Shown piece by piece: positions 7,990 through 17,254 of a stretch of 64,000 nt of DNA. The notes under the pieces are model-generated. The model had not been told where the DNA came from and ran no database searches. It was given only the letters and a program-made list of their open reading frames with translations. A program made the position numbers and the translations under genes. The stretch is from DLAJ01 sp964655525 (GTDB lineage: Bacteria > Bacillota > Clostridia > Lachnospirales > Lachnospiraceae). The stretch spans positions 124,001 through 188,000 of the forward strand of contig CAZZNE010000002.1 of the NCBI GenBank assembly GCA_964655525.1, read 5' to 3'. Position 1 is the stretch's first letter; every line of letters starts with the position of its first letter.

Positions 7990-9078
7990 ATGAGTGACAG
8001 ATTACGTGTAGGAATTTTAGGCGGTACGGGTATGGTTGGACAGCGGTTCATTTCTCTGTTGGAGAATCATCCGTGGTTTGAGGTAACGACCATTGCGGCA
8101 AGTCCCCGTTCTGCAGGAAAGACATATGAGGAGGCGGTCGGCGGACGCTGGAAAATGGATACGCCGATGCCGGAGGCGGTCAAAAAGATCGTCGTCATGA
8201 ACGTCAATGAGGTGGAGGCGGTTGCCGGACAGGTAGACTTTGTTTTTTCTGCCGTTGATATGACAAAAGAGGAGATCAAAGCGATCGAAGAGGCGTATGC
8301 GAAGACGGAGACGCCTGTTGTATCCAATAACAGCGCGCACCGCTGGACGCCGGATGTGCCGATGGTCGTTCCCGAGATCAATCCGGAACACATGAAGGTC
8401 ATCGAGTTCCAGAAGAAACGGCTCGGCACGACAAGGGGCTTTGTAGCGGTTAAACCAAACTGTTCCATTCAGAGCTATGCGCCTGTGTTGACGGCATGGA
8501 AGGAATTTGAACCTTACGAGGTTGTTGCGACAACCTATCAGGCGATCTCCGGTGCGGGTAAGACGTTTGCGGACTGGCCGGAAATGAACGGAAATATTAT
8601 CCCCTACATTGGCGGCGAGGAAGAAAAGAGCGAGAAGGAACCGCTGCGCATCTGGGGCGAGGTGAAAAACGGAGTGATCGAGCCAGCAACGTCACCGGTC
8701 ATCACCTGCCAATGTATCCGTGTTCCGGTATTAAACGGCCACACGGCGGCAGTATTCGTCAAATTCAAAAAGAAACCGACCAAGGAACAGTTGATCGAAA
8801 AATTAGTTTCTTTCAGCGGCGTACCGCAGGAGTTAAAGCTTCCGAGTGCACCGAAGCAGTTTATTCAGTATCTGGAGGAGGACAATCGGCCGCAGGTTTC
8901 CATGGATGTGCAGTATGAGAACGGCATGGGCGTTTCCGTCGGAAGACTGCGCGAGGATACCGTCTATGACTGGAAATTTGTCGGGCTTTCTCATAATACG
9001 GTGCGTGGCGCGGCAGGCGGAGCCGTTCTATGTGCGGAACTGCTAAAGGCGCAGGGTTATATTACCAAGAAAGATTGA
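7990..9078 (+). CDS. asd: Aspartate-semialdehyde dehydrogenase (archaeal/fungal-type subfamily)
   Basis: Reduces aspartyl phosphate to aspartate semialdehyde with NADPH, feeding lysine/diaminopimelate, threonine and methionine synthesis. The Rossmann motif GILGGTGMVGQRF (8-20) and the catalytic cysteine C158 in VAVKPNCSIQSYAPV are present. At 362 residues and with LSHNTVRGAAGGAVL at the C-terminus it fits the archaeal/fungal subgroup rather than the Escherichia coli type. The best ribosome site, AAAGGAG, is unusually far (13 bases) from the ATG. It sits between argH and a signalling gene with no obvious pathway partner. Confidence 0.93.
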   Translation: MSDRLRVGILGGTGMVGQRFISLLENHPWFEVTTIAASPRSAGKTYEEAVGGRWKMDTPMPEAVKKIVVMNVNEVEAVAGQVDFVFSAVDMTKEEIKAIEEAYAKTETPVVSNNSAHRWTPDVPMVVPEINPEHMKVIEFQKKRLGTTRGFVAVKPNCSIQSYAPVLTAWKEFEPYEVVATTYQAISGAGKTFADWPEMNGNIIPYIGGEEEKSEKEPLRIWGEVKNGVIEPATSPVITCQCIRVPVLNGHTAAVFVKFKKKPTKEQLIEKLVSFSGVPQELKLPSAPKQFIQYLEEDNRPQVSMDVQYENGMGVSVGRLREDTVYDWKFVGLSHNTVRGAAGGAVLCAELLKAQGYITKKD

Positions 9079-9158
9079 GCATTTCAGAAGCGCCTGTTTT
9101 CGGGAAAGGAGCATGGAAAATCATGATCTGCCCGACCAAAGAGAGGAGATGAGCCGGA

Positions 9159-10880
9159 ATGAATGACCTGCGTTACCAAGTAGATTACCTCACGGCAATG
9201 AATAAGAAATTGTCGGATAGTGAAAAAATGTACCGGATGGTGTGCGACATGTCATCCTGTGCTTATCTCTATTACAGCTATAAGGACGGTCAGATTACCC
9301 TGCTTGGCAATTGGCAGGAATTCTTTCCGACGGACATCCGGCATATACAGGATCTGGAGCGCATTTTTGAATATATCGAGGAAGAAGATGCAGAGCGGCT
9401 TGGCGCGGTGATCCACAGAGAGACGCCATCGACAGAAAAAATCGGCTGTGAATGCAAGCTGCGAGGAAAAAAGAGATGGCTGGAGTGTGAAACGGTCGTC
9501 ATGCCTGACGAGGAGGGCGCACTGGCAAGCAAGGTCATTAAATTCCGCGATATTTCCCGGTTTAAGCAGCAAAATGATGAGCTTACCTATATGGCATATT
9601 ACGATATGCTGACCGGACTTTACAATAGGAACTATTTTGTTGGAAGGCTCACGGAGTGGCTGGAAAAAGCAAAAAAAGAGCAGTCCGTCGTTTCCGTGAT
9701 GTTTATTGATATAGACGATTTCCGTAAGGTCAATGACGGAATGGGAATGATCATGGGCGATGAGCTGATACAGGCGTTCGGACAATTTTTGAGAGAGCTT
9801 TGCTCCGATTACGTGATGGTATCTCATTTTAACAGCGACACTTACTGTATTGCCATTTATGATCCGTGCGGAACACGGAGTGTAGATGCAGTTTATAAGA
9901 CGATCCAGGAGCGGATCGCAAAACCGTTTGTGTTGACGGGACATAAGGAAATTGAGATCACGGTATGTGTCGGCGTGGCAGAATACCCCGAATCGGCAGA
10001 CAATGCGATCGGATTGATCAACAATGCGGAGATTGTCTTATTTAAGGCAAAAAGCATCGGCAGCAATGAAATTCAATACTTTGACGCGCCGATCATTCAT
10101 GATTTCCTGCATCATGTCCAAATAGAAAATATGTTAAAGGGCGCGATGTCCCAAAATCAGTTTTTGCTTTTTTACCAGCCGCAGTATGATGTGGCAAGCG
10201 GAAAACTGCGCGGTGTGGAGGCGCTGATCCGCTGGAGGGATGAAAACGGAAAACTGATCAGTCCGGCGGAATTTATTCCGATCGCGGAGAAAAACGGCAG
10301 TATCGTCAGCATTGGCGCATGGGTCGTGGAGGAAGCGTTCCGTACCTGTGCGGAGTGGCGGGATAAGTATGGCATCCGTCTGATCATGTCCATAAATATT
10401 TCCGCGATTCAGTATAAGAGCAAGAATTTTGTATCCAATGTCATTTCCCTGATGGAGAAATATGAGATTACGCCTAACGAGATTGAGTTTGAGATCACCG
10501 AAAGCGTGTTGATTGATGATTTTAACGAGGTGATCGAAAAAATGAATCTCCTTCGGGAGTATGGTATCCGCGTATCCTTAGATGATTTCGGGACAGGATT
10601 TTCTTCCCTGTCCTACTTAAAAGGACTGCCGATCGATACCTTGAAGATAGATAAGAGCTTTATTGACACGGTCATTACAGATGATTCCACCCGTATTATC
10701 ACAGAATCCATCGTATCCATGGTAAAGAGATTAGGCTTTGAGACTGTGGCGGAAGGTGTAGAAACAGAGGCGCAGTTTGAATATCTGCGCGACATCCAGT
10801 GTGATAATATTCAGGGCTTTTATCTTGGCAGACCGATGCCGAAAGACGAGGTAGAGCAGATTCTCACCGCACAAATTTAG
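9159..10880 (+). CDS. PAS-like/degenerate GGDEF/EAL protein (cyclic-di-GMP phosphodiesterase likely)
   Basis: A 573-residue soluble signalling protein. Residues 15-135 resemble a PAS fold (GNWQEFFPTDIRHIQDLERI with a C-terminal KVIKFRDISRFK). A GGDEF domain follows (about 140-300): FIDIDDFRKVNDGMG is kept, but the active-site loop reads IMGDEL instead of GGDEF, so diguanylate cyclase activity is doubtful. The EAL domain (about 315-565) keeps GVEALIRW, SLDDFGTGFSSLSYLKGLP, LKIDKSFI, TVAEGVET and the C-terminal QGFYLGRPMP, so cyclic-di-GMP hydrolysis is predicted. The degenerate GGDEF may sense GTP. The ATPase gene begins 17 bases downstream. Confidence 0.88.
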   Translation: MNDLRYQVDYLTAMNKKLSDSEKMYRMVCDMSSCAYLYYSYKDGQITLLGNWQEFFPTDIRHIQDLERIFEYIEEEDAERLGAVIHRETPSTEKIGCECKLRGKKRWLECETVVMPDEEGALASKVIKFRDISRFKQQNDELTYMAYYDMLTGLYNRNYFVGRLTEWLEKAKKEQSVVSVMFIDIDDFRKVNDGMGMIMGDELIQAFGQFLRELCSDYVMVSHFNSDTYCIAIYDPCGTRSVDAVYKTIQERIAKPFVLTGHKEIEITVCVGVAEYPESADNAIGLINNAEIVLFKAKSIGSNEIQYFDAPIIHDFLHHVQIENMLKGAMSQNQFLLFYQPQYDVASGKLRGVEALIRWRDENGKLISPAEFIPIAEKNGSIVSIGAWVVEEAFRTCAEWRDKYGIRLIMSINISAIQYKSKNFVSNVISLMEKYEITPNEIEFEITESVLIDDFNEVIEKMNLLREYGIRVSLDDFGTGFSSLSYLKGLPIDTLKIDKSFIDTVITDDSTRIITESIVSMVKRLGFETVAEGVETEAQFEYLRDIQCDNIQGFYLGRPMPKDEVEQILTAQI

Positions 10881-10897
10881 AAGGGCGGGTTGTCGGA

Positions 10898-12253
10898 ATG
10901 AATTTTTCCGAGAGAGCAAACATTACAGAGCAAATTGAACAATGCTTTAAGGAGCGCGGAGGCAGGATCCTTGTTTTGTACGGAGAGAAAGGCCTGGGGA
11001 AAACGACGCTCCTTTTGCAGCTTGCAGCCACCTATGAAAGCATGTACTATCATGCCGTTCCCGCCTCTGAGCTGCAGCAGGCGCATCTTATGCTGCGTCA
11101 GCTTCAAGAGGAGCGGGTGCAGCCTGATGCAAATAATGTCTATGACGCGGTATTTACCGCGCTTGCGGAACATTATAAGCAGCCGAGAGTCTTGCTCATA
11201 ATCGATGAATCCGAGCATATTCTGAAGGCGGGAGAACAGTTTACATCTGCGCTGCGCCTTCTGTTAAATCATGGCTATTCTGATACGGATTTTCTTGTTC
11301 TTTTATCCTGTTCCTCCCTGAGTTTTATTGCCAATTCACTGGGAAAACGGCTTGGCGGCTGCGCGGCTTTTATTCGCGGGATCCATAAGCTGAGTGCGCT
11401 GTCCTTTTCGGATACCTGCGCATATCTTGAGGGGCGTACGGTACAGGAATGTTTTCCGCTTTATGCATTGCTTGGCGGAAATCCGTCGTTCCTTGACGCG
11501 GCAAGACACTGTTTTACAACAAAACATCTTATCTGCAGTCTTTTTTTGGAAAAGAAGGGAACGATGCATGAATACGGTCTGACCTGCCTGTCCGGGGAAT
11601 TGCGGGAATTCGGTGTTTATTCGACCATCCTGTATACCATAGCGCGTGGAAAACAGAAGCTGAATGACATCCATCTTGCAACGGGCTTTTCCAGAGCGAA
11701 GATCAGCGTTTATCTGAAAAACTTAATGGAGCTTGATCTGGTTGAAAAAGTGTATTCTTATGGAGCGGGGCCTCGCGACGATTCTAAAAAAGGGCTGTAT
11801 CGCATTGTAAATCCGGCGTTGGAATTTTGGTATCGCTTTCTTTTTGCTGAACAAAGCGCGCTGATGTCGGAAGATGCGGAAACATTTTATGATAAGAGGA
11901 TTCAGACGCAGCTTCAGCCGTTTCTGGAACGCGCCTATGCACGCGCGGTCGCACAGGCTCTTTTGGATGGCAGGGTATGGGAACGCGGACATATCGCGCG
12001 CTGTGAGGAGTGGATCGGAAAATCGGGGGAAATCCCGGTCGTTGCCATCACCAGACAGGAGGAAGCAATTCCGGTTTTTATCCATTACGGAGCGCAGCCA
12101 CTTAATGTGGCGGATACGGAATGGTACGCGTTTTGCTGCAAAAAAGCGCGTCTGACGTCGAAGAATATGATTATTTTTTCAGAGGATGCACAGGACGAGG
12201 CGGTGCATGAGCGCGCGCATGTCATGTCACTCTTTTCGCTTTTTGAATCATAA
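10898..12253 (+). CDS. Archaeal-type ATPase with DUF234-like C-terminus
   Basis: A 451-residue STAND/AAA-type ATPase. Walker A is GEKGLGKTTLL (about 25-35) and Walker B LLIIDESEHI (about 102-111). A winged-helix region (about 255-290, GFSRAKISVYLKNLMELDLV) is followed by the DUF234-type segment with IVNPALEFWYRFLF (about 305). A restriction-endonuclease-like C-terminal part with GRVWERGHIARCEEWIG may be present but is not certain. Such proteins are widespread, often horizontally mobile, and lack an assigned biochemical role. It starts 17 bases after the EAL gene and ends 75 bases before topoisomerase III, so co-transcription is plausible. Confidence 0.75.
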   Translation: MNFSERANITEQIEQCFKERGGRILVLYGEKGLGKTTLLLQLAATYESMYYHAVPASELQQAHLMLRQLQEERVQPDANNVYDAVFTALAEHYKQPRVLLIIDESEHILKAGEQFTSALRLLLNHGYSDTDFLVLLSCSSLSFIANSLGKRLGGCAAFIRGIHKLSALSFSDTCAYLEGRTVQECFPLYALLGGNPSFLDAARHCFTTKHLICSLFLEKKGTMHEYGLTCLSGELREFGVYSTILYTIARGKQKLNDIHLATGFSRAKISVYLKNLMELDLVEKVYSYGAGPRDDSKKGLYRIVNPALEFWYRFLFAEQSALMSEDAETFYDKRIQTQLQPFLERAYARAVAQALLDGRVWERGHIARCEEWIGKSGEIPVVAITRQEEAIPVFIHYGAQPLNVADTEWYAFCCKKARLTSKNMIIFSEDAQDEAVHERAHVMSLFSLFES

Positions 12254-12328
12254 ATGAACCTTGTAATATAGATTGTACATGAAAACATGTATATACATGA
12301 TTCCGTGTGCATAACGGATTGGAAAACC

Positions 12329-14335
12329 ATGGAAAAACGATTATTTATCGCGGAAAAACCCAGTGTCGCGAGAGAATTTGCAAAGGCATTGAAAGTAAGC
12401 GGCGCAAATAAAGACGGCTATATCGAATCAGAAGATACGATCGTGACATGGTGTGTGGGGCACTTGATCACGATGAGCTATCCGGACGCTTATGATGAAC
12501 GGTTAAAGCGATGGAGCCTTGATACGCTTCCGTTTATTCCGAACGAATACAAATATGAAGTCATCGACAATGTATCGAAACAGTTTCGCATCGTCAGCGG
12601 ACTGCTGACGCGGAGCGATGTGACGACCATTTATGTATGTACGGACTCGGGACGTGAGGGAGAGTACATTTACCGCTTAGTGGAGATGCAGGCGCATGTG
12701 ACGGGTAAAACCAGAAAGCGCGTGTGGATCGACTCACAGACCGAGGAGGAGATCTTACGCGGCGTGCGCGAGGCAAAGGACTTATCCGAGTACGATAATC
12801 TCTGTGCTGCCGCTTATCTGCGCGCGAAAGAGGACTATCTGATGGGGATTAATTTTTCCCGCGTCCTCACATTAAAATACGGAGGCCCGATCAAAAATTA
12901 TCTGAAAGCGGATCGTGCTTCCGTCTCGGTCGGGCGCGTGATGACCTGTGTGCTCGGAATGGTCGTCAAAAGAGAACGAGAGATCCGCTCATTTGTAAAA
13001 ACGCCGTTTTACCGTGTGATCGGCAGTTTTTTGCTTTCCGATAAAAGCTTTGACGGAGAATGGCGCGCAGGAAAGGGCTCGATTTTCGAGAATTCTCCTG
13101 CGCTATATAAGGAAAACGGATTTTTGAAGGAGGAGGACGCCCGCGCGCTGATCGCCCATGTGAAGGGGAAACAGGCGGTCGTCGAGAAACTGGAACGGAA
13201 AAAGGAAAACAAGAATCCGCCCTTGTTGTATAATCTTGCAGAGCTGCAAAATGACTGCTCCAAATATTTTAAGATCAGTCCGGACGAAACATTATCTTTT
13301 GTTCAGGATATGTATGAAAAGAAGCTCCTGACCTATCCGAGAACCGATGCGCGCGTGCTCTCGAGCGCCGTCGCAAAAGAGATTGACAAAAATATCCGCG
13401 GACTCATGCAGTATGGACCGGTCAGTGGCTTTGCGGCGCTGCTCATTGAAAAAAACGGGTATCGCGGCATCGGAAAGAGCCGCTATGTAAACGATAAGCA
13501 GATCACCGATCACTATGCCATCATTCCGACCGGACAGGGACTTCGTGCACTGGAAGGTTTAAGTCCGACCGCCGTGCATATTTACGAGCTTGTCGCACGC
13601 AGATTTTTAAGTATTTTTTATCCGGCGGCGGTCTATGAGAAGGTGTCCCTCGTAAGCAGAGTGGAGACGGAGCAGTTTGTTTCGAATGTAAAGGTTCTAA
13701 AAAAGGAAGGATATCTTGCAGTTGCCCGTCCTTCTTTTATGAAAAAAGAAAATGAGAAAGAGAACGAGAAAGACAACGAAACAGCAGAAGATGACATGAA
13801 ATGCGACGAAGCGCTTCTTGCCCTGCTCGAGGGCGTAAAGAAGGGCAGTACGCTTGAAGTAAAGGATTATCAGGTGAAGGAAGGCGAGACGAAGCCGCCG
13901 AAACGCTATAATTCCGGTTCCATGATCCTGACAATGGAAAATGCGGGACAGTTTATAGAGGACGAAGAATTGCGCGCGCAGATCAAGGGAAGCGGGATCG
14001 GCACAAGCGCGACCCGTGCGGAAATTCTAAAGAAGCTCGTGCATATTAAATACCTGAAGCTGAATAAAAAGACACAGTTGATCACGCCGACGCTGCTCGG
14101 CGAGATGATCTACGATGTGGTGGACAGCTCCATGAAGGCGCTGCTCGATCCGGCGCTGACGGCAAGCTGGGAGAAGGGACTTTCCGGCGTCGCGGACGGC
14201 AGTATCACGGAGACGGAATATCTGGATAAACTGAATGGCTTTGTGACGCGCCGTACAGAATATGTCAAGCAGATCAGCAATCAAAACTGGCTGTACCAGA
14301 AATTTGACGCGGCTGCAGGCTTTTATCAGAAATGA
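12329..14335 (+). CDS. topB: DNA topoisomerase III (type IA)
   Basis: Relaxes and decatenates DNA by passing a strand through a transient single-strand break. The Toprim domain opens with FIAEKPSVAREFAKAL and has the acidic triad region CTDSGREGEYIYRL. The active-site tyrosine lies in LLTYPRTDARVLSS. GSGIGTSATRAEILKKL near residue 560 is also characteristic. The 668-residue protein ends without zinc ribbons. An in-frame ATG 14 codons upstream (12287) is possible, but homology begins at MEKRLFIAEKPS, so 12329 is preferred; neither start has a strong ribosome site. A charged, Glu/Lys/Asn-rich insert (residues about 470-490) interrupts the core. Confidence 0.92.
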   Translation: MEKRLFIAEKPSVAREFAKALKVSGANKDGYIESEDTIVTWCVGHLITMSYPDAYDERLKRWSLDTLPFIPNEYKYEVIDNVSKQFRIVSGLLTRSDVTTIYVCTDSGREGEYIYRLVEMQAHVTGKTRKRVWIDSQTEEEILRGVREAKDLSEYDNLCAAAYLRAKEDYLMGINFSRVLTLKYGGPIKNYLKADRASVSVGRVMTCVLGMVVKREREIRSFVKTPFYRVIGSFLLSDKSFDGEWRAGKGSIFENSPALYKENGFLKEEDARALIAHVKGKQAVVEKLERKKENKNPPLLYNLAELQNDCSKYFKISPDETLSFVQDMYEKKLLTYPRTDARVLSSAVAKEIDKNIRGLMQYGPVSGFAALLIEKNGYRGIGKSRYVNDKQITDHYAIIPTGQGLRALEGLSPTAVHIYELVARRFLSIFYPAAVYEKVSLVSRVETEQFVSNVKVLKKEGYLAVARPSFMKKENEKENEKDNETAEDDMKCDEALLALLEGVKKGSTLEVKDYQVKEGETKPPKRYNSGSMILTMENAGQFIEDEELRAQIKGSGIGTSATRAEILKKLVHIKYLKLNKKTQLITPTLLGEMIYDVVDSSMKALLDPALTASWEKGLSGVADGSITETEYLDKLNGFVTRRTEYVKQISNQNWLYQKFDAAAGFYQK

Positions 14336-14451
14336 CCGATACAGTCAACTCTTGGCGGCTTTGTTATTGACCAGACGAGACAACCACATGTCATGACAAA
14401 AAAGCTGTAAATCTTATTTGCGCAAAAGAATGCGCGGGAATGGAGAGCAAG

Positions 14452-15132
14452 ATGGAATTGGAATCAGCAAAGATCTCAAACCTGTACGATCTGGAAAAAA
14501 CCATTGCGGCAGAATTATTTGAGGGAAAGACGTATCCGTGGGAACTGCTTCCGCAGATTGGCGAGTTTATCATTTCGCTCGGGGAGCGGCTGGACAAATC
14601 GATCTATGAGGAGCGGGAGAGCCATGTCTGGGTCGCGAAGAGCGCGAAGGTGTTTGACAGCGCATATCTCGGCGCACCGTGTATCATTGACGAGGAAGCG
14701 GAAGTCAGACAATGCGCATTTATCCGCGGGAATGCAATCGTCGGAAAAGGCGCGGTCGTCGGCAATTCTACGGAACTGAAAAACGTGATCCTGTTCGATA
14801 AAGTACAGGTACCACACTATAATTATGTCGGTGACAGTATTTTAGGCTATCTGGCGCACATGGGTGCAGGCTCGATCACATCCAACGTGAAGAGCGATAA
14901 AACGCTTGTGGTTGTGAAGGACCGGCTGCATTCCGGGGAAATCGAAACGGGCTTAAAAAAGTTTGGCGCCATGCTCGGTGACCGCGTCGAGGTCGGCTGT
15001 AATTCCGTTTTAAATCCCGGGACAGTCATCGGCAGAAATTCGAATGTCTATCCGCTGTCCAGTGTGAGGGGCGTGATCCCGGAGAGACACATTTACAAAA
15101 GTGAATCGGAGATTGTTTCAAAAAATCAGTAA
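14452..15132 (+). CDS. Left-handed beta-helix protein, GlmU acetyltransferase-domain-like
   Basis: A 226-residue protein resembling the C-terminal half of GlmU and often labelled UDP-N-acetylglucosamine pyrophosphorylase-like. It lacks a nucleotidyltransferase domain. Hexapeptide repeats of the [LIV]GxxxxX type run from about residue 60 to 205 (FIRGNAIVGKGAVVGNSTEL, SILGYLAHMGAGSITSNVK, VGCNSVLNPGTVIGRNSNV). The HMGAGS segment corresponds to the acetyl-CoA site region. The N-terminal helical segment (1-50) is typical of this subgroup. GGAGAG four bases upstream favours the start at 14452 over the ATG at 14440. The acyl acceptor is unknown. Confidence 0.75.
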   Translation: MELESAKISNLYDLEKTIAAELFEGKTYPWELLPQIGEFIISLGERLDKSIYEERESHVWVAKSAKVFDSAYLGAPCIIDEEAEVRQCAFIRGNAIVGKGAVVGNSTELKNVILFDKVQVPHYNYVGDSILGYLAHMGAGSITSNVKSDKTLVVVKDRLHSGEIETGLKKFGAMLGDRVEVGCNSVLNPGTVIGRNSNVYPLSSVRGVIPERHIYKSESEIVSKNQ

Positions 15133-15258
15133 AAACGTATATGAAACATATTCCCAAAAAATACTGGATTTTTTTGACAAATTGTGAGAAAATTAAAGCA
15201 GTGGCGTAATGGATACCTTGCGCCAGCAATCATACCATAAATCGAAAGGAGATTTCAC

Positions 15259-15951
15259 ATGATTTATTCAAAGGAAGTTGAAGAAATGTGTACCGTAGCA
15301 CAGGGCGTACATCATGGCTGCGCACCGATTCCGGAAGAAGCCAAGTGGGTACAGGCGAAAAAGGTGGAAGACATTTCCGGTCTGACACACGGTGTAGGCT
15401 GGTGTGCTCCTCAGCAGGGCGCTTGCAAGCTGACGCTGAACGTCAAAGAGGGAATCATTCAGGAGGCGCTTGTGGAGACGATCGGCTGCTCCGGTATGAC
15501 GCATTCCGCAGCAATGGCAGCGGAGATTCTTCCGGGTCTGACTGTAATGGAAGCACTCAACACCGATCTCGTATGCGATGCGATCAATACCGCTATGAGA
15601 GAACTGTTTTTACAGATTGTCTACGGACGTACGCAGAGTGCGTTCTCCGAGGAAGGACTGCCGATCGGAGCCGGCTTGGAGGATCTCGGTAAGGGATTAA
15701 GAAGCCAGGTTGGTACGATGTACGGCACATTAAAGAAAGGTCCTCGTTATCTGGAAATGGCAGAGGGTTATGTAACCGGAATCGCGCTTGACAAAGACGA
15801 TCAGATTATCGGTTACAAGTTCGTAAGCCTTGGAAAGATGACTGATTTCATCAAAAAAGGTGATGATCCGAACACTGCTTATGAAAAAGCAAGCGGACAG
15901 TACGGCCGTGTCGATGACGCAGTAAAAATCATTGACCCGCGTAAAGAATAA
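15259..15951 (+). CDS. NifU/IscU-like iron-sulfur scaffold-related protein
   Basis: A 230-residue protein with a NifU_N-like core (about 45-130). Cysteines occur at WCAPQQGACKLTLNV and TIGCSGMTHSAAMAAEIL, the latter matching the scaffold's GCxxxxAS-type loop, and LVCDAINTAMRELF supplies a third position. The C-terminal 90 residues (YLEMAEGYVTGIALDKDD onward) are not part of classic IscU. A strong AAAGGAG site precedes the ATG. The GGGtGRT gene follows after 20 bases and the pair recurs together in Clostridia and some archaea, so the two probably act together. A metal-cluster role is inferred; the client is unknown. Confidence 0.75.
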   Translation: MIYSKEVEEMCTVAQGVHHGCAPIPEEAKWVQAKKVEDISGLTHGVGWCAPQQGACKLTLNVKEGIIQEALVETIGCSGMTHSAAMAAEILPGLTVMEALNTDLVCDAINTAMRELFLQIVYGRTQSAFSEEGLPIGAGLEDLGKGLRSQVGTMYGTLKKGPRYLEMAEGYVTGIALDKDDQIIGYKFVSLGKMTDFIKKGDDPNTAYEKASGQYGRVDDAVKIIDPRKE

Positions 15952-15971
15952 ATCAGGAGGAGGACAAATCA

Positions 15972-16982
15972 ATGGCTTTATTTGAATCATATGAAAGAAG
16001 AATTGACACCATCAATTCCGTATTAAATGGCTATGGGATCGCTTCACTTGAGGAAGCAGAAAAGATTACCAAAGACGCGGGCCTTGATGTATATGAGCAG
16101 GTCAAGAAGATTCAGCCGATCTGCTTTGAGAATGCATGCTGGGCATACACGGTAGGCGCAGCGATCGCGATCAAGAAGAACTGCAGAAAGGCTTCCGATG
16201 CGGCTGCAGCGATCGGAGAGGGATTACAGGCATTCTGTATTCCGGGCTCTGTTGCAGATACCCGTAAGGTTGGTCTCGGACACGGAAATCTTGGCAAGAT
16301 GCTGCTTGAGGAGGATACGGACTGCTTCTGCTTTCTTGCAGGACATGAGTCTTTTGCAGCAGCAGAGGGTGCGATCGGTATTGCCGAGAAAGCAAATAAG
16401 GTTCGCAAGAAACCGCTCCGCGTAATCTTAAACGGTCTTGGAAAGGATGCGGCAAAGATCATTTCCCGTATCAACGGCTTTACGTTTGTGGAGACGGAAT
16501 ACGATCCGTACACAAATGAGGTAAAGGAGATTGAGCGTATTCCGTATTCTGACGGACTTCGTTCCAAGGTAAACTGCTACGGTGCGAACTCCGTTCCGGA
16601 AGGCGTTGCGATCATGTGGAAAGAGAATGTGGATGTCTCCATTACCGGTAATTCCACCAATCCGACCAGATTCCAGCATCCGGTTGCAGGTACATATAAG
16701 AAAGAGCGTACCGAGGCAGGAAAGAAGTATTTCTCCGTGGCATCCGGCGGTGGTACCGGTCGTACACTGCATCCCGATAATATGGCAGCCGGTCCGGCAT
16801 CTTACGGATTCACCGATACTTTAGGACGTATGCATTCTGATGCACAGTTTGCAGGATCCTCTTCCGTTCCCGCGCATGTGGAAATGATGGGTCTGATCGG
16901 TATGGGCAATAATCCGATGGTTGGCGCAACGGTTGCCGTTGCCGTTTCCATTGAGGAAGCAGCGAACGCAAACCGTTTCTAA
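15972..16982 (+). CDS. GGGtGRT family protein
   Basis: A 336-residue protein named for its motif, present here as ASGGGTGRTLHPDNM near residue 260. Other landmarks are ENACWAYTVGAAIAIKKNC, SVADTRKVGLGHGNLGKMLL and the glycine-rich C-terminus HVEMMGLIGMGNNPMVGATV. The family has no established activity. It is translated from a very strong site (AGGAGGAGG) and is operonic with the NifU-like gene, so a role in metal-cluster or redox metabolism is inferred from context only. A terminator at 17050 closes this unit. Confidence 0.85.
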   Translation: MALFESYERRIDTINSVLNGYGIASLEEAEKITKDAGLDVYEQVKKIQPICFENACWAYTVGAAIAIKKNCRKASDAAAAIGEGLQAFCIPGSVADTRKVGLGHGNLGKMLLEEDTDCFCFLAGHESFAAAEGAIGIAEKANKVRKKPLRVILNGLGKDAAKIISRINGFTFVETEYDPYTNEVKEIERIPYSDGLRSKVNCYGANSVPEGVAIMWKENVDVSITGNSTNPTRFQHPVAGTYKKERTEAGKKYFSVASGGGTGRTLHPDNMAAGPASYGFTDTLGRMHSDAQFAGSSSVPAHVEMMGLIGMGNNPMVGATVAVAVSIEEAANANRF

Positions 16983-17049
16983 GGTATACATTTCCATATG
17001 AAACGATCGGCAGGCTCTGACGATCCATTCAAATCTGAGAAAACATTGC

Positions 17050-17083
17050 AGCCCCGCAGGGAATTCATCTCTGCGGGGCTTTC
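17050..17083 (+). terminator. Terminator after GGGtGRT gene
   Basis: AGCCCCGCAG (17050-17059) pairs with CTGCGGGGCT (17071-17080), followed by TTTC. The stem is strong and GC-rich with a short U run. Confidence 0.8.
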
Positions 17084-17155
17084 ATGTCTTATTCAGTCTA
17101 TTCATAATTTGCACTTTTTTCTGCACAATTTGATATCATAAAAATTTGCCATATA

Positions 17156-17184
17156 TTGACTTTATGTGTCATGTATTGTATAAT
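17156..17184 (+). promoter_or_regulatory. Promoter of the chemotaxis transducer pair
   Basis: TTGACT (17156-17161), 17 bases, TATAAT (17179-17184). The nearest in-frame alternative start codon (TTG at 17156) coincides with the -35 box, which supports translation from ATG 17255 instead. Confidence 0.8.
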
Positions 17185-17254
17185 AAATCGATCTGACTAT
17201 ATCCAAAAATACGATAACAACAAAAGAATCTTAGCCGGAGAAAGGGAAATCATT

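Noticed and set aside
15174..15179. TTGACA upstream of the NifU-like gene as a promoter
   Set aside because: No acceptable -10 hexamer is found at 16-18 bases, so only a -35-like word is present.
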